Source: UMGS1663 sp046964515 (GTDB taxonomy: Bacteria > Bacillota > Clostridia > TANB77 > CAG-508). Taken from it: a stretch of DNA of 64,000 bases. A program made the position numbers and the translations under genes. The stretch covers positions 62,001 to 126,000 of the forward strand of contig JBKUYM010000001.1 of the NCBI GenBank assembly GCA_046964515.1. Direction: 5' to 3'. Below the pieces are notes generated by a model, which worked only from the letters and a program-made list of their open reading frames with translations, was not told where the DNA came from and ran no database searches. This document shows, in pieces, positions 7,336-14,965 of this stretch. Within the stretch, counting starts at the first letter, position 1; each line of letters opens with the position of its first letter.

Positions 7336-8115
7336 TTAAGTGTCCTCTTTGTCTCCTTTCCAAAACATGGAACAGTCATTATCATTAGACCACTTCGCAA
7401 GTTCGGGTTCCTGTTCTTCCCTAAACTCTTCGTAAGATTTGCTACTAATCTCGTCAAAACTAAATGACTTATAGACTTTTGCTTTGTAAATCTGGTGCAA
7501 CTGCTCAATGGGGTATTGCCGTGAACTATATGTGTCAAATGCCCAACCATTGTTCACATATAAAACATGCATAGTGAAATCCTTGCCATCATCATCTTCT
7601 TCATCTGGTGGAGAAAACTTTTTAACTGCAAGAAATTCTATTGACCCTTTTTTAAGTGCCTTGCACATTTCAAAACAGATTGAATAACAATACCCTACAC
7701 ACATTTGTGTCGCTACAAATAAATAAAGTTTCTCATTGACTTGTTTGATGATGTTAAAATCATTCTTTCTTAAGGCTTTGCCTTTTGTTGTGCATACTAA
7801 AAAGAATATTTTTTCTGCCAACAACTGTGAGAAACCAAACATTGCTCTCTTAAATACTTTAAGGCACACAACAAGTCCAATGGCACTAGCTACAATAAAT
7901 ACCATAATCGCTACTTGGGTTGTCATAGAAAATTCAACATCTTCACATATATCAATTATAAATAATGGAATAAATGTGAAAAACCATATAACTTCCCAAA
8001 CCATAAAACAAAGAAACTCAATAATGTGATGCTTTGATTTTAGTTTTAGTAACATTTTCTGTGAGTCGTGGTCAAACTCTTTGTAAATAGTCCTCCGCAT
8101 AATATACTTAATCAT
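7336..8115 (-). CDS. Membrane protein with transglutaminase-like C-H-D motif
   Basis: 259 residues. Two hydrophobic helices (~31-55 and ~67-88) anchor it. The C-terminal region shows an arrangement like transglutaminase-fold cysteine enzymes: Cys143 in VGYCYSICFEMCKAL (compare GxC..LCRAL), His183 and Asp194 in MHVLYVNNGWAFDTY. Spacings of 40 and 11 residues suit that triad. In the family such domains act as peptidases or cross-linking enzymes. In this element it may be an anti-host or anti-phage effector or a lysis/exclusion factor, but that is inference. Base composition is richer in GC than the neighbouring genes, which suggests a cargo gene of different origin. Confidence 0.55.
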   Translation of the reverse strand: MIKYIMRRTIYKEFDHDSQKMLLKLKSKHHIIEFLCFMVWEVIWFFTFIPLFIIDICEDVEFSMTTQVAIMVFIVASAIGLVVCLKVFKRAMFGFSQLLAEKIFFLVCTTKGKALRKNDFNIIKQVNEKLYLFVATQMCVGYCYSICFEMCKALKKGSIEFLAVKKFSPPDEEDDDGKDFTMHVLYVNNGWAFDTYSSRQYPIEQLHQIYKAKVYKSFSFDEISSKSYEEFREEQEPELAKWSNDNDCSMFWKGDKEDT

Positions 8116-8347
8116 TTTTTACCAACCTTTCTGTAATAGATTTTTAAAGTTACATAATATAATTATACCACACATTCTGTATATTTTCAACTTATATGTC
8201 ACATTTAATGCTATATAATAATTTTCAGATTTTATTATTTAAAATATAATTTGTTGATGTCTATGCTCAAATTGTCTTAAAATTTAATGTCGTTATAATT
8301 TCACACTAATAAAACAATAATTAAAGTAGGGGCTGGGGTTGCTCCTA

Positions 8348-8728
8348 CTAATTTTCTACATTTTTAATTTTTATATCTGTATCAAGTATTCTTGAAATTA
8401 AGTAACCATAGTAAAACATTTTTTCACATTCTAATGCATTCATCTGCATTTCTATTTCCCAATACTTTTCAAATAGTGTTTGTTGTGCCTCTGTAAATGA
8501 CTTTTCTAATATATCTGAAACCTCTATACTCTTTGTCCTAATAGTGTCATATTCTGTATTTGTTCTACAAAAATCTTCTTCAAACATTTCATATATATTT
8601 TGTAACATTGTTAGTTTATTAAAATATAGGTCAACATCTTTTATAGTATCTGTTTCAAATATATTATCGAAATGTTGTAATAAATTTTGTATCTTTTCTT
8701 TTCGCTCTTCAACGCTTTCATTTTTCAT
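8348..8728 (-). CDS. Element 1 hypothetical protein (helical)
   Basis: 126 residues, acidic and predicted almost wholly helical (start MKNESVEERKEKIQNLLQHF), with no membrane segment and no known motif. A good Shine-Dalgarno AAGGAGGTG precedes ATG 8728, supporting expression. Gaps of ~230 and ~290 bases on either side suggest it has its own promoter. No function can be assigned. Confidence 0.55.
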   Translation of the reverse strand: MKNESVEERKEKIQNLLQHFDNIFETDTIKDVDLYFNKLTMLQNIYEMFEEDFCRTNTEYDTIRTKSIEVSDILEKSFTEAQQTLFEKYWEIEMQMNALECEKMFYYGYLISRILDTDIKIKNVEN

Positions 8729-9014
8729 TTATAACTAACACCTCCTTGCTTTTTAAAATGGCTTGCAAGTCTTGATAATGCTAGTATATAGTCTGTTTTC
8801 TGAATTCACAAGTCCCTTGGTTAAAACTTTTTTAAAATTTTATGCTGATATTTTCAATCATAACTTTCCTATAAGTTTAAAAAAATTACAAGGGTTTTTA
8901 TTTTAATTTTATATTTTGGCTTATACTCTTTTATTGCTTGTAATATAAAAATAGTTTAAATTTAATCCTCGCAACACACGGAATATAATATATGATATTT
9001 TCACTATACTATAT

Positions 9015-9551
9015 TTATATTTTGCCGGTTATTGTGAAATTTCTTCTTTTATCTCTTAACAATTGACAATTCTCTACTTTATTATTTTTACTACCTCTGA
9101 CGCTGATGTAATACTTATATGGTCTGAAATTATATCTTGATAAAGTATCACAATTAACTATTTCAATTTCTGTATTGATAAATGGGTCAATTGGTTTTCC
9201 GTCTGCTCCAAATGCTTGTATTACATAATTGGTATCTCGTTTTGGTGTATAAACTTTTCCAAGTATTTTCTTGGGCTTTAATAAAGTGTAATACATTACT
9301 TGGGCTTTTACTTGTAATAATCTTGCAATTCTTAATGCTACTTTTTCATTACCAATAACTGCTACTTTATTTGTACCTTTAACTAAAAAATATACTAATT
9401 TTAATTCGTCGGCTAAAACTACAAATTCATTAAATAACCCATAATTCAAATCGTCTAATAAAGTAACAACTGGCGATGTATCTAACTTTGAAAATGATAT
9501 TATTTCTTCAGTTGGTATTTCTTGTAATTCTATTATTTCTAACTCTCTCAT
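9015..9551 (-). CDS. Element 1 hypothetical protein (178 aa)
   Basis: 178 residues, mixed alpha/beta by eye, no signal peptide or membrane segment. It begins MRELEIIELQEIPTEEIISF with GAGGTGTAGCAA before the ATG. The middle (VVLADELKLVYFLVKGTNKV) looks like a compact alpha/beta domain and the C-terminus is basic. It follows two small genes and the replication gene on the same strand with gaps of 17-100 bases, so the four probably form one replication-module operon. Function unknown. Confidence 0.6.
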   Translation of the reverse strand: MRELEIIELQEIPTEEIISFSKLDTSPVVTLLDDLNYGLFNEFVVLADELKLVYFLVKGTNKVAVIGNEKVALRIARLLQVKAQVMYYTLLKPKKILGKVYTPKRDTNYVIQAFGADGKPIDPFINTEIEIVNCDTLSRYNFRPYKYYISVRGSKNNKVENCQLLRDKRRNFTITGKI

Positions 9552-9568
9552 TTGCTACACCTCTATAT

Positions 9569-9823
9569 CTAAAAAATATCTATATCTAAAAAATCTGTGC
9601 AAATATTATTTAATAACATATCGCTTATTGATACTAAATCATAAATGTATGTTGCTGTCGCTTGGTCAAATGGTATTTCTTGTATGCGTAATAAAATGTT
9701 ATCAATTGTTTCTTTTTCTAATTCTAATAAGTCTGTAATGTCTAGTCTATCACTATTTTGTAATTGCTCTGTTAGTACCTTTCTAACTTTATGTGTTTTT
9801 GTTAGTTGTTTTTTACTTACCAT
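9569..9823 (-). CDS. Element 1 small hypothetical protein
   Basis: 84 residues from the ATG at 9823, chosen because GAGGAGGTGC lies at the right distance upstream. Start MVSKKQLTKTHKVRKVLTEQ is basic; the remainder is helical and acidic (ELEKETIDNILLRIQE). It overlaps the end of the preceding gene by 11 bases, implying translational coupling. Resembles small helical replication- or copy-control partners in general character only; no family recognised. Confidence 0.6.
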   Translation of the reverse strand: MVSKKQLTKTHKVRKVLTEQLQNSDRLDITDLLELEKETIDNILLRIQEIPFDQATATYIYDLVSISDMLLNNICTDFLDIDIF

Positions 9824-10046
9824 TTTTCTGCACCTCCTCGTCATTTAATTTAAAAATTGTATATGCTTTTTCTAATAATGTACGGCTTTTAAATAATAGG
9901 GTGGCTATATATTCACAATCTGCTTGGCTTAAATCTGTTGTGAATTCTACTAATGTTTCCAACTGCCTTAAAATCTTACTATTGTCATAAATAACTGTTT
10001 TAACTGATGTGTCTTGTAAGTTTTGTCTAATCTCAATTAAGTGCAT
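9813..10046 (-). CDS. Element 1 small hypothetical protein
   Basis: 77 residues (MHLIEIRQNLQDTSVKTVIY...), helical and slightly acidic. RBS AAAGGGTGGT lies before ATG 10046. It sits 104 bases downstream of the replication protein and overlaps the next gene. Its C-terminal half (TLLFKSRTLLEKAYTIF) is similar in style to the neighbouring 84-residue protein, so the two may be partners or distant duplicates. Function unknown. Confidence 0.6.
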   Translation of the reverse strand: MHLIEIRQNLQDTSVKTVIYDNSKILRQLETLVEFTTDLSQADCEYIATLLFKSRTLLEKAYTIFKLNDEEVQKNGK

Positions 10047-10150
10047 ATAACCACCCTTTCAATGATAATATAATAATAATTTAAAAGAAAATCTAATTTG
10101 GAAAAATTAGAAATAGGGCATTGTACTTTTAGTACCTGCTCATTAATATT

Positions 10151-10987
10151 TTACTTTTCTATTTTAGGTTTATTATTTCTATACATTATTGTTGTGATTG
10201 CATTTACAATTTTGTCAGTTTCTTCGTTTCTTACCATATATGTTTCTGCACTTGTTATTGAATAATCACTTGACTTAAATTCTGGACAATCTTTAAATTG
10301 TTTCTTTTCCTTGGGTGGTGTTTTGATTCCTCTTGTTTTCATATACATTCTACAACCCTTTGGAAAATTAGTTAATCTTTCAAGTTTCTCTTGTCTGCTA
10401 TCTTTTGAATGCCCTAAACTCTTAAATGTATTGAAATTTCTAATAATATGCACTGCACCATAAGTCCAATATTTATTTAATAAGTCTTGATGTGGAATAG
10501 TCAATACTTTTGATGTATCAACATATTTTAGGAATAAATGTATATGCCAATACGAATTAGATGTTGTTTCAAATAATGCAATGCACTCTAAATCTTTATA
10601 GTCAGTTTGTATATTTTTCAAGAATTCTTTGTATCTGTCTTTTATAACTTTTAAATCTGTGATTTTATCTCTACAAGTAAGTGTGATAAATAATTCATTT
10701 TTACCACCTTGAAAGTTATACATAACTATTTCCTCGTACTTTCTAACTTTTCTTTTCACATCTTTAATACTAACTGGTTTATCCAAATCATAATATTTGA
10801 TTTCATCAACTCTTTTATCGTAATAAGTATATTTATCTATTCTTTTAATGCAACTGCCAGATGTATTTTGATGTGACATAGATACAATTTTACTTGAATT
10901 ACCTAAATCCGTGCGATATACAATTTTATCTGCACCTATATAATGTGAATTACTTTCCTTATTAACTTTTAAATTATCATTTTTCAT
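10151..10987 (-). CDS. rep: HUH-type rolling-circle replication protein
   Basis: 278 residues. It shows the layout of rolling-circle replication proteins of small integrative elements: motif I FITLTC (100-105), HUH motif WHIHLFLKY (148-150 hold His-Ile-His) and the conserved late segment MYMKTRGIKTPP (214-225, compare SRGLKKP). Such proteins nick one strand and prime replication of the excised circle. The tyrosine-bearing motif III (usually an AYVCKYM-like stretch between these blocks) is not apparent; the region reads NFNTFKSLGHSKDSR. Either another Tyr (e.g. 215) serves or nicking is impaired. It is the first gene of the leftward operon. RBS AGGAGTGG lies before ATG 10987. Confidence 0.75.
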   Translation of the reverse strand: MKNDNLKVNKESNSHYIGADKIVYRTDLGNSSKIVSMSHQNTSGSCIKRIDKYTYYDKRVDEIKYYDLDKPVSIKDVKRKVRKYEEIVMYNFQGGKNELFITLTCRDKITDLKVIKDRYKEFLKNIQTDYKDLECIALFETTSNSYWHIHLFLKYVDTSKVLTIPHQDLLNKYWTYGAVHIIRNFNTFKSLGHSKDSRQEKLERLTNFPKGCRMYMKTRGIKTPPKEKKQFKDCPEFKSSDYSITSAETYMVRNEETDKIVNAITTIMYRNNKPKIEK

Positions 10988-11069
10988 AATATTCCACTCC
11001 TAACCAAGGATGCTTTGAAATTATTACACCCTTATAAGATTAAATAGAAATATTTTCTGCCCATAATAA

Positions 11070-11095
11070 AAACCCTACAATCTCTTGTAAGGTTT
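11070..11095 (-). terminator. Hairpin upstream of rep
   Basis: Imperfect stem AACC(C)TACAA / TTGTAAGGTT, followed by TTTTT when read leftward. It may insulate rep from transcription entering through attR. The rest of 10988-11300 is AT-rich and gene-free and is likely to hold the replication origin and integrase arm sites. Confidence 0.4.
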
Positions 11096-11300
11096 GAATT
11101 CTAGTTATTGCAAATATAAACTAATAATAGGCTTATGTATTTCTAATTTTTTTCTAATTTTTTCTGTTCAAGTTTCAAATTCTTAAATTTTAGAATTATC
11201 AACTTAAATCTTGTAAATGTACTTATTCATCAAGGGTTTGGGTGGGTATTATATAACACGATATAAACTTAAATAATATTAAATAACACTTAAATTTAAA

Positions 11301-11358
11301 GACTTAAAATCCTGCGGTTGAATAAACCGTGCCGGTTCGATTCCGGCCATCTGCACCA
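11301..11358 (+). repeat. attR of element 1 / attL of element 2 (tRNA-Leu 3' half)
   Basis: Starts GACTTAAAATCCTGCG and ends with the T-arm and CATCTGCACCA, as in the tRNA at 3622-3679. The variable arm differs (CGGTTGAATAAACCG here). Lacking a 5' half it cannot be a tRNA. Its terminal CATCTGCACCAAA is repeated again at 14821-14833. Confidence 0.75.
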
Positions 11359-11376
11359 AATTTTATAATTTTTTTA

Positions 11377-11452
11377 AGATATTGTAAATTATCATACAAT
11401 ATCTTATTTTATTTCAAAGTGTTGCAAATACTATCTTTTAAAGGTAGTATTT
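11377..11452. terminator. Two hairpins after attR
   Basis: AAGATATTGTA/TACAATATCTT (11377-11405, followed by ATTTTATTT) and AAATACTA..TAGTATTT (11428-11452, followed by ATTTTTG). Both suit rightward termination of transcripts that cross element 1. Confidence 0.5.
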
Positions 11453-11534
11453 ATTTTTGTGCTTATCTTAAAATATCATAAATTATCATAGAATATTTTG
11501 GCTTACTCCATTAAAACTCCATAAAAAATAAAAG

Positions 11535-11568
11535 AAAGTAGTTGAAATTTTTCTAATCTCAACTACTT
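11535..11568 (-). terminator. Terminator of the 75-residue gene
   Basis: AAGTAGTTGA / TCAACTACTT stem, followed leftward by TTCTTTTATTTTTTAT. Confidence 0.6.
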
Positions 11569-11596
11569 CCCTTTCGTCCGCTTTAAAAAGTTACAT

Positions 11597-11824
11597 TTAG
11601 ATTTCTTTATTGGCTAAAAAATTGACAAAATCTAAAAACCAATCATCTCTAAATATGGCTGACGTAGTGCTAACAGGGCAACCAGGGAAAGCTTTGTTAT
11701 GCCATTCTTCATACAATTTTGAGAATGTTGGAAAATCACAATTTATTTCTCCGTAATCATTCAATTTTCTCAATAATTGCCGTAAATGAACTTCTCCCTT
11801 CGAATAAACTGTTAATGCTTTCAT
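11597..11824 (-). CDS. Small hypothetical protein of element 2
   Basis: 75 residues from the ATG at 11824, chosen over the earlier start at 11848 because TTAGGAGGTG lies just upstream. It begins MKALTVYSKGEVHLRQLLRK and ends in an aromatic, acidic helix. No family recognised. A perfect 11-bp hairpin (11848-11874) lies in its leader and a terminator follows it, so it is an independent transcription unit transcribed away from the rest of the element. Base composition is closer to GC than the flanking genes. Confidence 0.55.
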   Translation of the reverse strand: MKALTVYSKGEVHLRQLLRKLNDYGEINCDFPTFSKLYEEWHNKAFPGCPVSTTSAIFRDDWFLDFVNFLANKEI

Positions 11825-11847
11825 ATACGCACCTCCTAATGAATCCA

Positions 11848-11874
11848 TTTCTGAAGGTGTGTGACCTTCAGAAA
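11848..11874 (-). promoter_or_regulatory. Leader hairpin or operator of the 75-residue gene
   Basis: TTTCTGAAGGT / ACCTTCAGAAA, perfect 11-bp arms around a 5-base loop, ~10 bases before the Shine-Dalgarno. It may be a protein-binding operator or an RNA element. The rest of 11875-12175 is AT-rich with no gene seen. Confidence 0.45.
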
Positions 11875-12175
11875 TACTAATAATTTTCTAAAGGTCAAGA
11901 AAAATAACCTATATGTGTATTATACTTCATTTTACATAAAAAAGCAAATTTTAATAGTTTTTTATATTGTTTTCAATAGCATATATTTTAATAAAGTGGG
12001 CTATTTTTACAATACCCTATTTTTGTATTTTATATAAAAACTATTGGCAATGTACTAATTTTTAATTCCATAGAATAAATACATTGCTTATTTTAAGACA
12101 ATATTATTAAAACATATAAAAATATATATCTAATACATTAATTTTAAGAAATAATGAAAAGAGGTGTTTAATTTG

Positions 12176-12750
12176 ATGACACGAATAAAAATAAAAGAAA
12201 TAATAAAAAAATAATTGCAGAAAAACAAGCAGAAAAGGAAAAACTAGAAAAAGACATTGCAAAATTAAAGAAACAAGAAAATTCAAAAAGAACAAATAAA
12301 CAATTCTGGAAAGGCGAAATTGGAGATAATTCATTTGTTATGATTTATAGCAGTTTATATAATAGTAATGCTTATAGAGATTTAAAGTCTATATCTAAAG
12401 ACATATACATAGGTATGGTATTATATGCAAAAGGTAATTTTATTACAGAATACCCTCATAGAATTTATAAAAATATAGGCTCAAAAGCCACTTTTCAAAC
12501 AGCTATTAAAGAGTTAGTTGAGCATGGCTTTATTGAAATAATATCAAGTGGCAAACTTAATCATAAACCAAATGAATATAAGTTTTGTGATAACTGTAAA
12601 GATGCATGTTTAAAATATTGTGATAGATTTTATTGTAGAAGGTTAAATGTTGCCCAAATCTCTGTAAAGGGCAAGAAAAAAACTGTTGGAAGTGATACAG
12701 TACAAAAAAATGCAACAGATAAGAAAAATAAAGCTATTTCTAAAATTTAA
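12176..12750 (+). pseudogene. Winged-helix (replication initiator-like) gene, frame-disrupted
   Basis: The ATG at 12176 follows AAAGAGGTG but its frame stops after 12 codons. One extra A in the A7 run at 12205-12211 would join it to the long frame, giving MTRIKIKEIIKKIIAEKQ..., a coiled-coil start, followed by a conserved-looking domain (FWKGEIGDNSFVMIYSSLYN, then GSKATFQTAIKELVEHGFIE, a winged-helix pattern). A Cys-rich patch (CDNCKDACLKYCDRFYC) follows. Proteins of this type occur in integrative elements as DNA-binding or replication functions. Cause: homopolymer error, slippage or decay. Translation may also start internally (ATG 12340). Confidence 0.6.
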
Positions 12751-13859
12751 AACGGAACATATCTTGATAAAAGCTCCATTACCCTATTTCAAATTGCTGT
12801 TGATATACAAGATGAAAAATTAAATAATGGAGATATAAACGAAAACACTTATGGCAGAAATCTTGAAAGTATAGAGTATATTAAAGAAATACTTGGAGAA
12901 AACTTAAAAATACAAAAAGCAACTAGCGAAGATATAAAAAAATTGTTAAGGTCAAAAAGAGATGAAGGAAAAAGTCAAAGCGCATTAATAAACTTTATAA
13001 TATTGTAAATGCTTCTTTTAGAAAAGCTGTACTTGATAAAATAATATCTACTACAGATAGCCCTATGAATTTTATAGATACGCCAATAAGCAAGAAAATA
13101 AAAAAAGAAGTAATTGCTTTTGAAGTAGAAGAACAATCAACATTATTGCAGTACATAAATACACATACAATAATAACAGATAGTAAATCCGCTTATGATG
13201 ATACAACAGTAAAAAACTTAATAAGAACTGCTTTTTTGATAGGTGCAAGATGTGGAGAATTAGGCGGTTTAGACTATACAAAGCATATTGATTGGGAACT
13301 AGAAAAAGTTATTATAGAAAGAACACTTACAAAAAACGAAGAAATAAAAATTGTTATGGGTGCAACTACTAAGACAGGAAGAAAAAATATAAAATCTAAT
13401 AATAGCGCTACACGTTTCATTCCTTTTGATGTATTTGATAAAGAACAATTAATTGACATATTAGAAGAACAAATAATTATTGCTAACAATAACCCTAATA
13501 ATTGTGAACATTTATTATTTTGTAAGAAAGATGGAAGCTATATTATACCTTCACAAATAAATCAAATCTTTAAAAGGGTATGCAGAGAAACGGGAGTTAA
13601 AACAAATCTTGTAACTGGCTGTAATACTCACATGACAAAGCATATATTTGTAACACGTACCATTGAATCAGGTATGAATTTACTAACTATTTCTAAGTTA
13701 GTTGGAACAAGCGTAAGAGAACTTGAAAAAACGTATGCCCATGTATTAGACAAGTTTATGAAAATAGAACTTGAAGGACTTAGAAAGCATTTAAAAAATA
13801 GCAAAATAATTGCTTTCCTTAAAACGAAGAATAAAGTAAAAGTAAACTCTATATCGTAG
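12751..13859 (+). pseudogene. int: Degenerate tyrosine integrase of element 2
   Basis: Integrase-like sequence is spread over two frames. 12751-12990 encodes a core-binding domain (TYLDKSSITLFQIAVDIQDE) that lacks a start codon and is directly preceded by a stop codon. Near 12985 the frame shifts and continues INKLYNIVNASFRKAVLDKI into the catalytic domain (intact from ATG 13065). Catalytic boxes are eroded: Arg is present in GARCGEL, but the HxLRH box reads HMTKHIF (Arg to Lys), the LGHS box reads VGTS, and the nucleophile-like KTYAHVLDKF remains. The arm-binding domain is absent. An internal deletion between the HTH gene and this gene is likely. Not expected to be active. Confidence 0.8.
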
Positions 13860-13936
13860 AATATAGTGAATGTTGTCAATATTTTTTGATTTTATGTAAA
13901 TAATGTAGTATAATGGTTATAATTAGGGTGGAAAAA

Positions 13937-14665
13937 GTTCGAGTACAATAAAAAATATTATATTGTATTATCTTATCCTAATTAATAAATAAAATGTGGA
14001 GGTATTTAACATGAAAAAAACAAACTTTGTACGGCATTTAGGTATTATCCTTTGCTTGTGCCTATTGCTTACATCACTGACTGGTTGTGCGTGGTTTTCA
14101 AATGAAATGAAAAACATTAAAGGTGAGTTAATTGGTAACCATTTTTCCATTGATTTTTACGATAATTTTGGCAATAAGGTCGTGACAATGGAAGGTGAAA
14201 AAGTCGGTATGGAAGCAAACTATGTTAAATCGAAATCGGTTAATTCGGAAGGAACAACAAGCACTAACTATGAGCAATCGAGTGTTATAACAATGACAAT
14301 TGATGGAAATCAAGTAGCACAAACAGGCAATACAGTCATATTTGCGGAAGACGGAATTAAGAAATTGGATGATTTTAACTTACCAAGCGATATTACAACA
14401 AATGGAGATGGAACTATTAATATCTTTGATAGAAATATTAACAAAATCAAAAATTTATTAGGAACTCCAAAAGTCATTGTTGTATGTTCACAACTCGGTG
14501 TACCAATTGCTGTTTATGGCGGTGAAAATGTTTATTGGGAAATTCCAGACGATTTACCCAAAACTACGAAACTTAATGTTGACGGATTGGCATTGTATAT
14601 TCACAGAGCCAATTACATATTACTTGATAGCGAAATGATTAAGTAATCCATAAATGTACTCGAAC
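13937..14665. repeat. 11-bp inverted repeats flanking the lipoprotein gene
   Basis: GTTCGAGTACA at 13937-13947 and its exact reverse complement TGTACTCGAAC at 14655-14665 bracket the lipoprotein gene. Could be ends of a small cassette or operators; chance cannot be excluded. Confidence 0.4.
14011..14646 (+). CDS. Lipoprotein of element 2
   Basis: 211 residues from ATG 14011, selected because GTGGAGGT precedes it. The N-terminus is a lipoprotein signal: KKTNFVRH, a hydrophobic stretch (LGIILCLCLLLTSL) and lipobox LTGC with the modified Cys at 22. The mature part has beta-rich segments (HFSIDFYDNFGNKVVTMEGE, later VYWEIPDDLPKTTKLNVDGL). It resembles the DUF5052-type lipoproteins recalled from Firmicute mobile elements, but that is from memory. 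It would be anchored outside the membrane. Higher GC and different codon use from its neighbours, plus flanking inverted repeats, suggest separate acquisition. A strong hairpin follows. Confidence 0.8.
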   Translation: MKKTNFVRHLGIILCLCLLLTSLTGCAWFSNEMKNIKGELIGNHFSIDFYDNFGNKVVTMEGEKVGMEANYVKSKSVNSEGTTSTNYEQSSVITMTIDGNQVAQTGNTVIFAEDGIKKLDDFNLPSDITTNGDGTINIFDRNINKIKNLLGTPKVIVVCSQLGVPIAVYGGENVYWEIPDDLPKTTKLNVDGLALYIHRANYILLDSEMIK

Positions 14666-14669
14666 AAGT

Positions 14670-14700
14670 GCCACTATATCTTTTGTAAGGATATAGTGGC
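14670..14700 (+). terminator. Terminator after the lipoprotein gene
   Basis: GCCACTATATC / GATATAGTGGC, 11-bp perfect stem, followed by TAATTTATT (weak T-tract). Confidence 0.6.
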
Positions 14701-14820
14701 TAATTTATTAAAAATAATATTTAAAGAAAATATGATTATTCCATTAAAACTCCATTAAAAAAATATAAATAATAGCTTGAATGTTTACAGTACAAGCACC
14801 TACAAAACAACCAATTCGCT

Positions 14821-14833
14821 CATCTGCACCAAA
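14821..14833 (+). repeat. Distal attachment remnant of tRNA-Leu
   Basis: CATCTGCACCAAA, the acceptor strand and CCA end of tRNA-Leu, repeated from 11348-11360 and followed directly by a terminator. It is probably the right border of element 2 and the original chromosomal 3' end of the tRNA gene. Confidence 0.6.
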
Positions 14834-14866
14834 AGAGAGTATTTTTTTATACCCTCTTTTTATTTT
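14831..14866 (+). terminator. Displaced native terminator of tRNA-Leu
   Basis: AAAAGAGAGTAT / ATACCCTCTTTT stem with a T loop and a trailing TATTTT, placed immediately after the CCA remnant, where a tRNA terminator belongs. Over 11 kb of inserted DNA now separates it from the tRNA promoter. Confidence 0.6.
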
Positions 14867-14965
14867 AAATCACTCTATGTATTAGTTTCACTGTTCTTTT
14901 TTATAGTATTATACTCTACTTATATTCCACATATATATCAAAAACTTTTGCTATTGCATTACTTT

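Larger units (their letters stand above)
3680..11358. mobile_element. Integrated element 1 at tRNA-Leu (~7.7 kb)
   Basis: Bounded by tRNA-Leu 3'-end direct repeats (3622-3679 and 11301-11358). Gene order from the left: tyrosine integrase, small protein, excisionase-like protein, divergent XRE repressor, serine resolvase, a transglutaminase-like membrane protein, four unknown small proteins, and an HUH replication protein. There are no capsid, relaxase or type IV secretion genes, so it resembles an integrative element that replicates or is mobilised with help from another element rather than a complete phage or conjugative element. All genes except the repressor are on the minus strand. Confidence 0.75.
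11359..14831. mobile_element. Integrated element 2 (decayed, ~3.5 kb)
   Basis: Lies between two copies of CATCTGCACCAAA (11348-11360 and 14821-14833). It contains a small unknown gene, a frameshifted HTH/replication-like gene, a degenerate integrase and an intact lipoprotein gene. A ~20-base sequence (CCATTAAAACTCCAT) occurs near both ends (about 11508 and 14741) and may be an integrase arm site. The broken integrase implies it is now fixed unless another integrase acts in trans. Confidence 0.6.

Noticed and set aside
7272..7550. 92-codon frame overlapping the transglutaminase-like gene
   Set aside because: Same strand, different frame, no ribosome binding site, no sensible composition; a shadow of the gene at 7336.
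3680..11358. Element 1 as a filamentous phage or complete prophage
   Set aside because: There is no Zot-type ATPase, capsid, terminase or tail gene; replication protein plus integrase only supports a small integrative element.
12107..12334. Phe/Leu-rich frame on the minus strand
   Set aside because: Antisense of the Lys-rich start of the 12176 gene; composition typical of AT-rich shadows.
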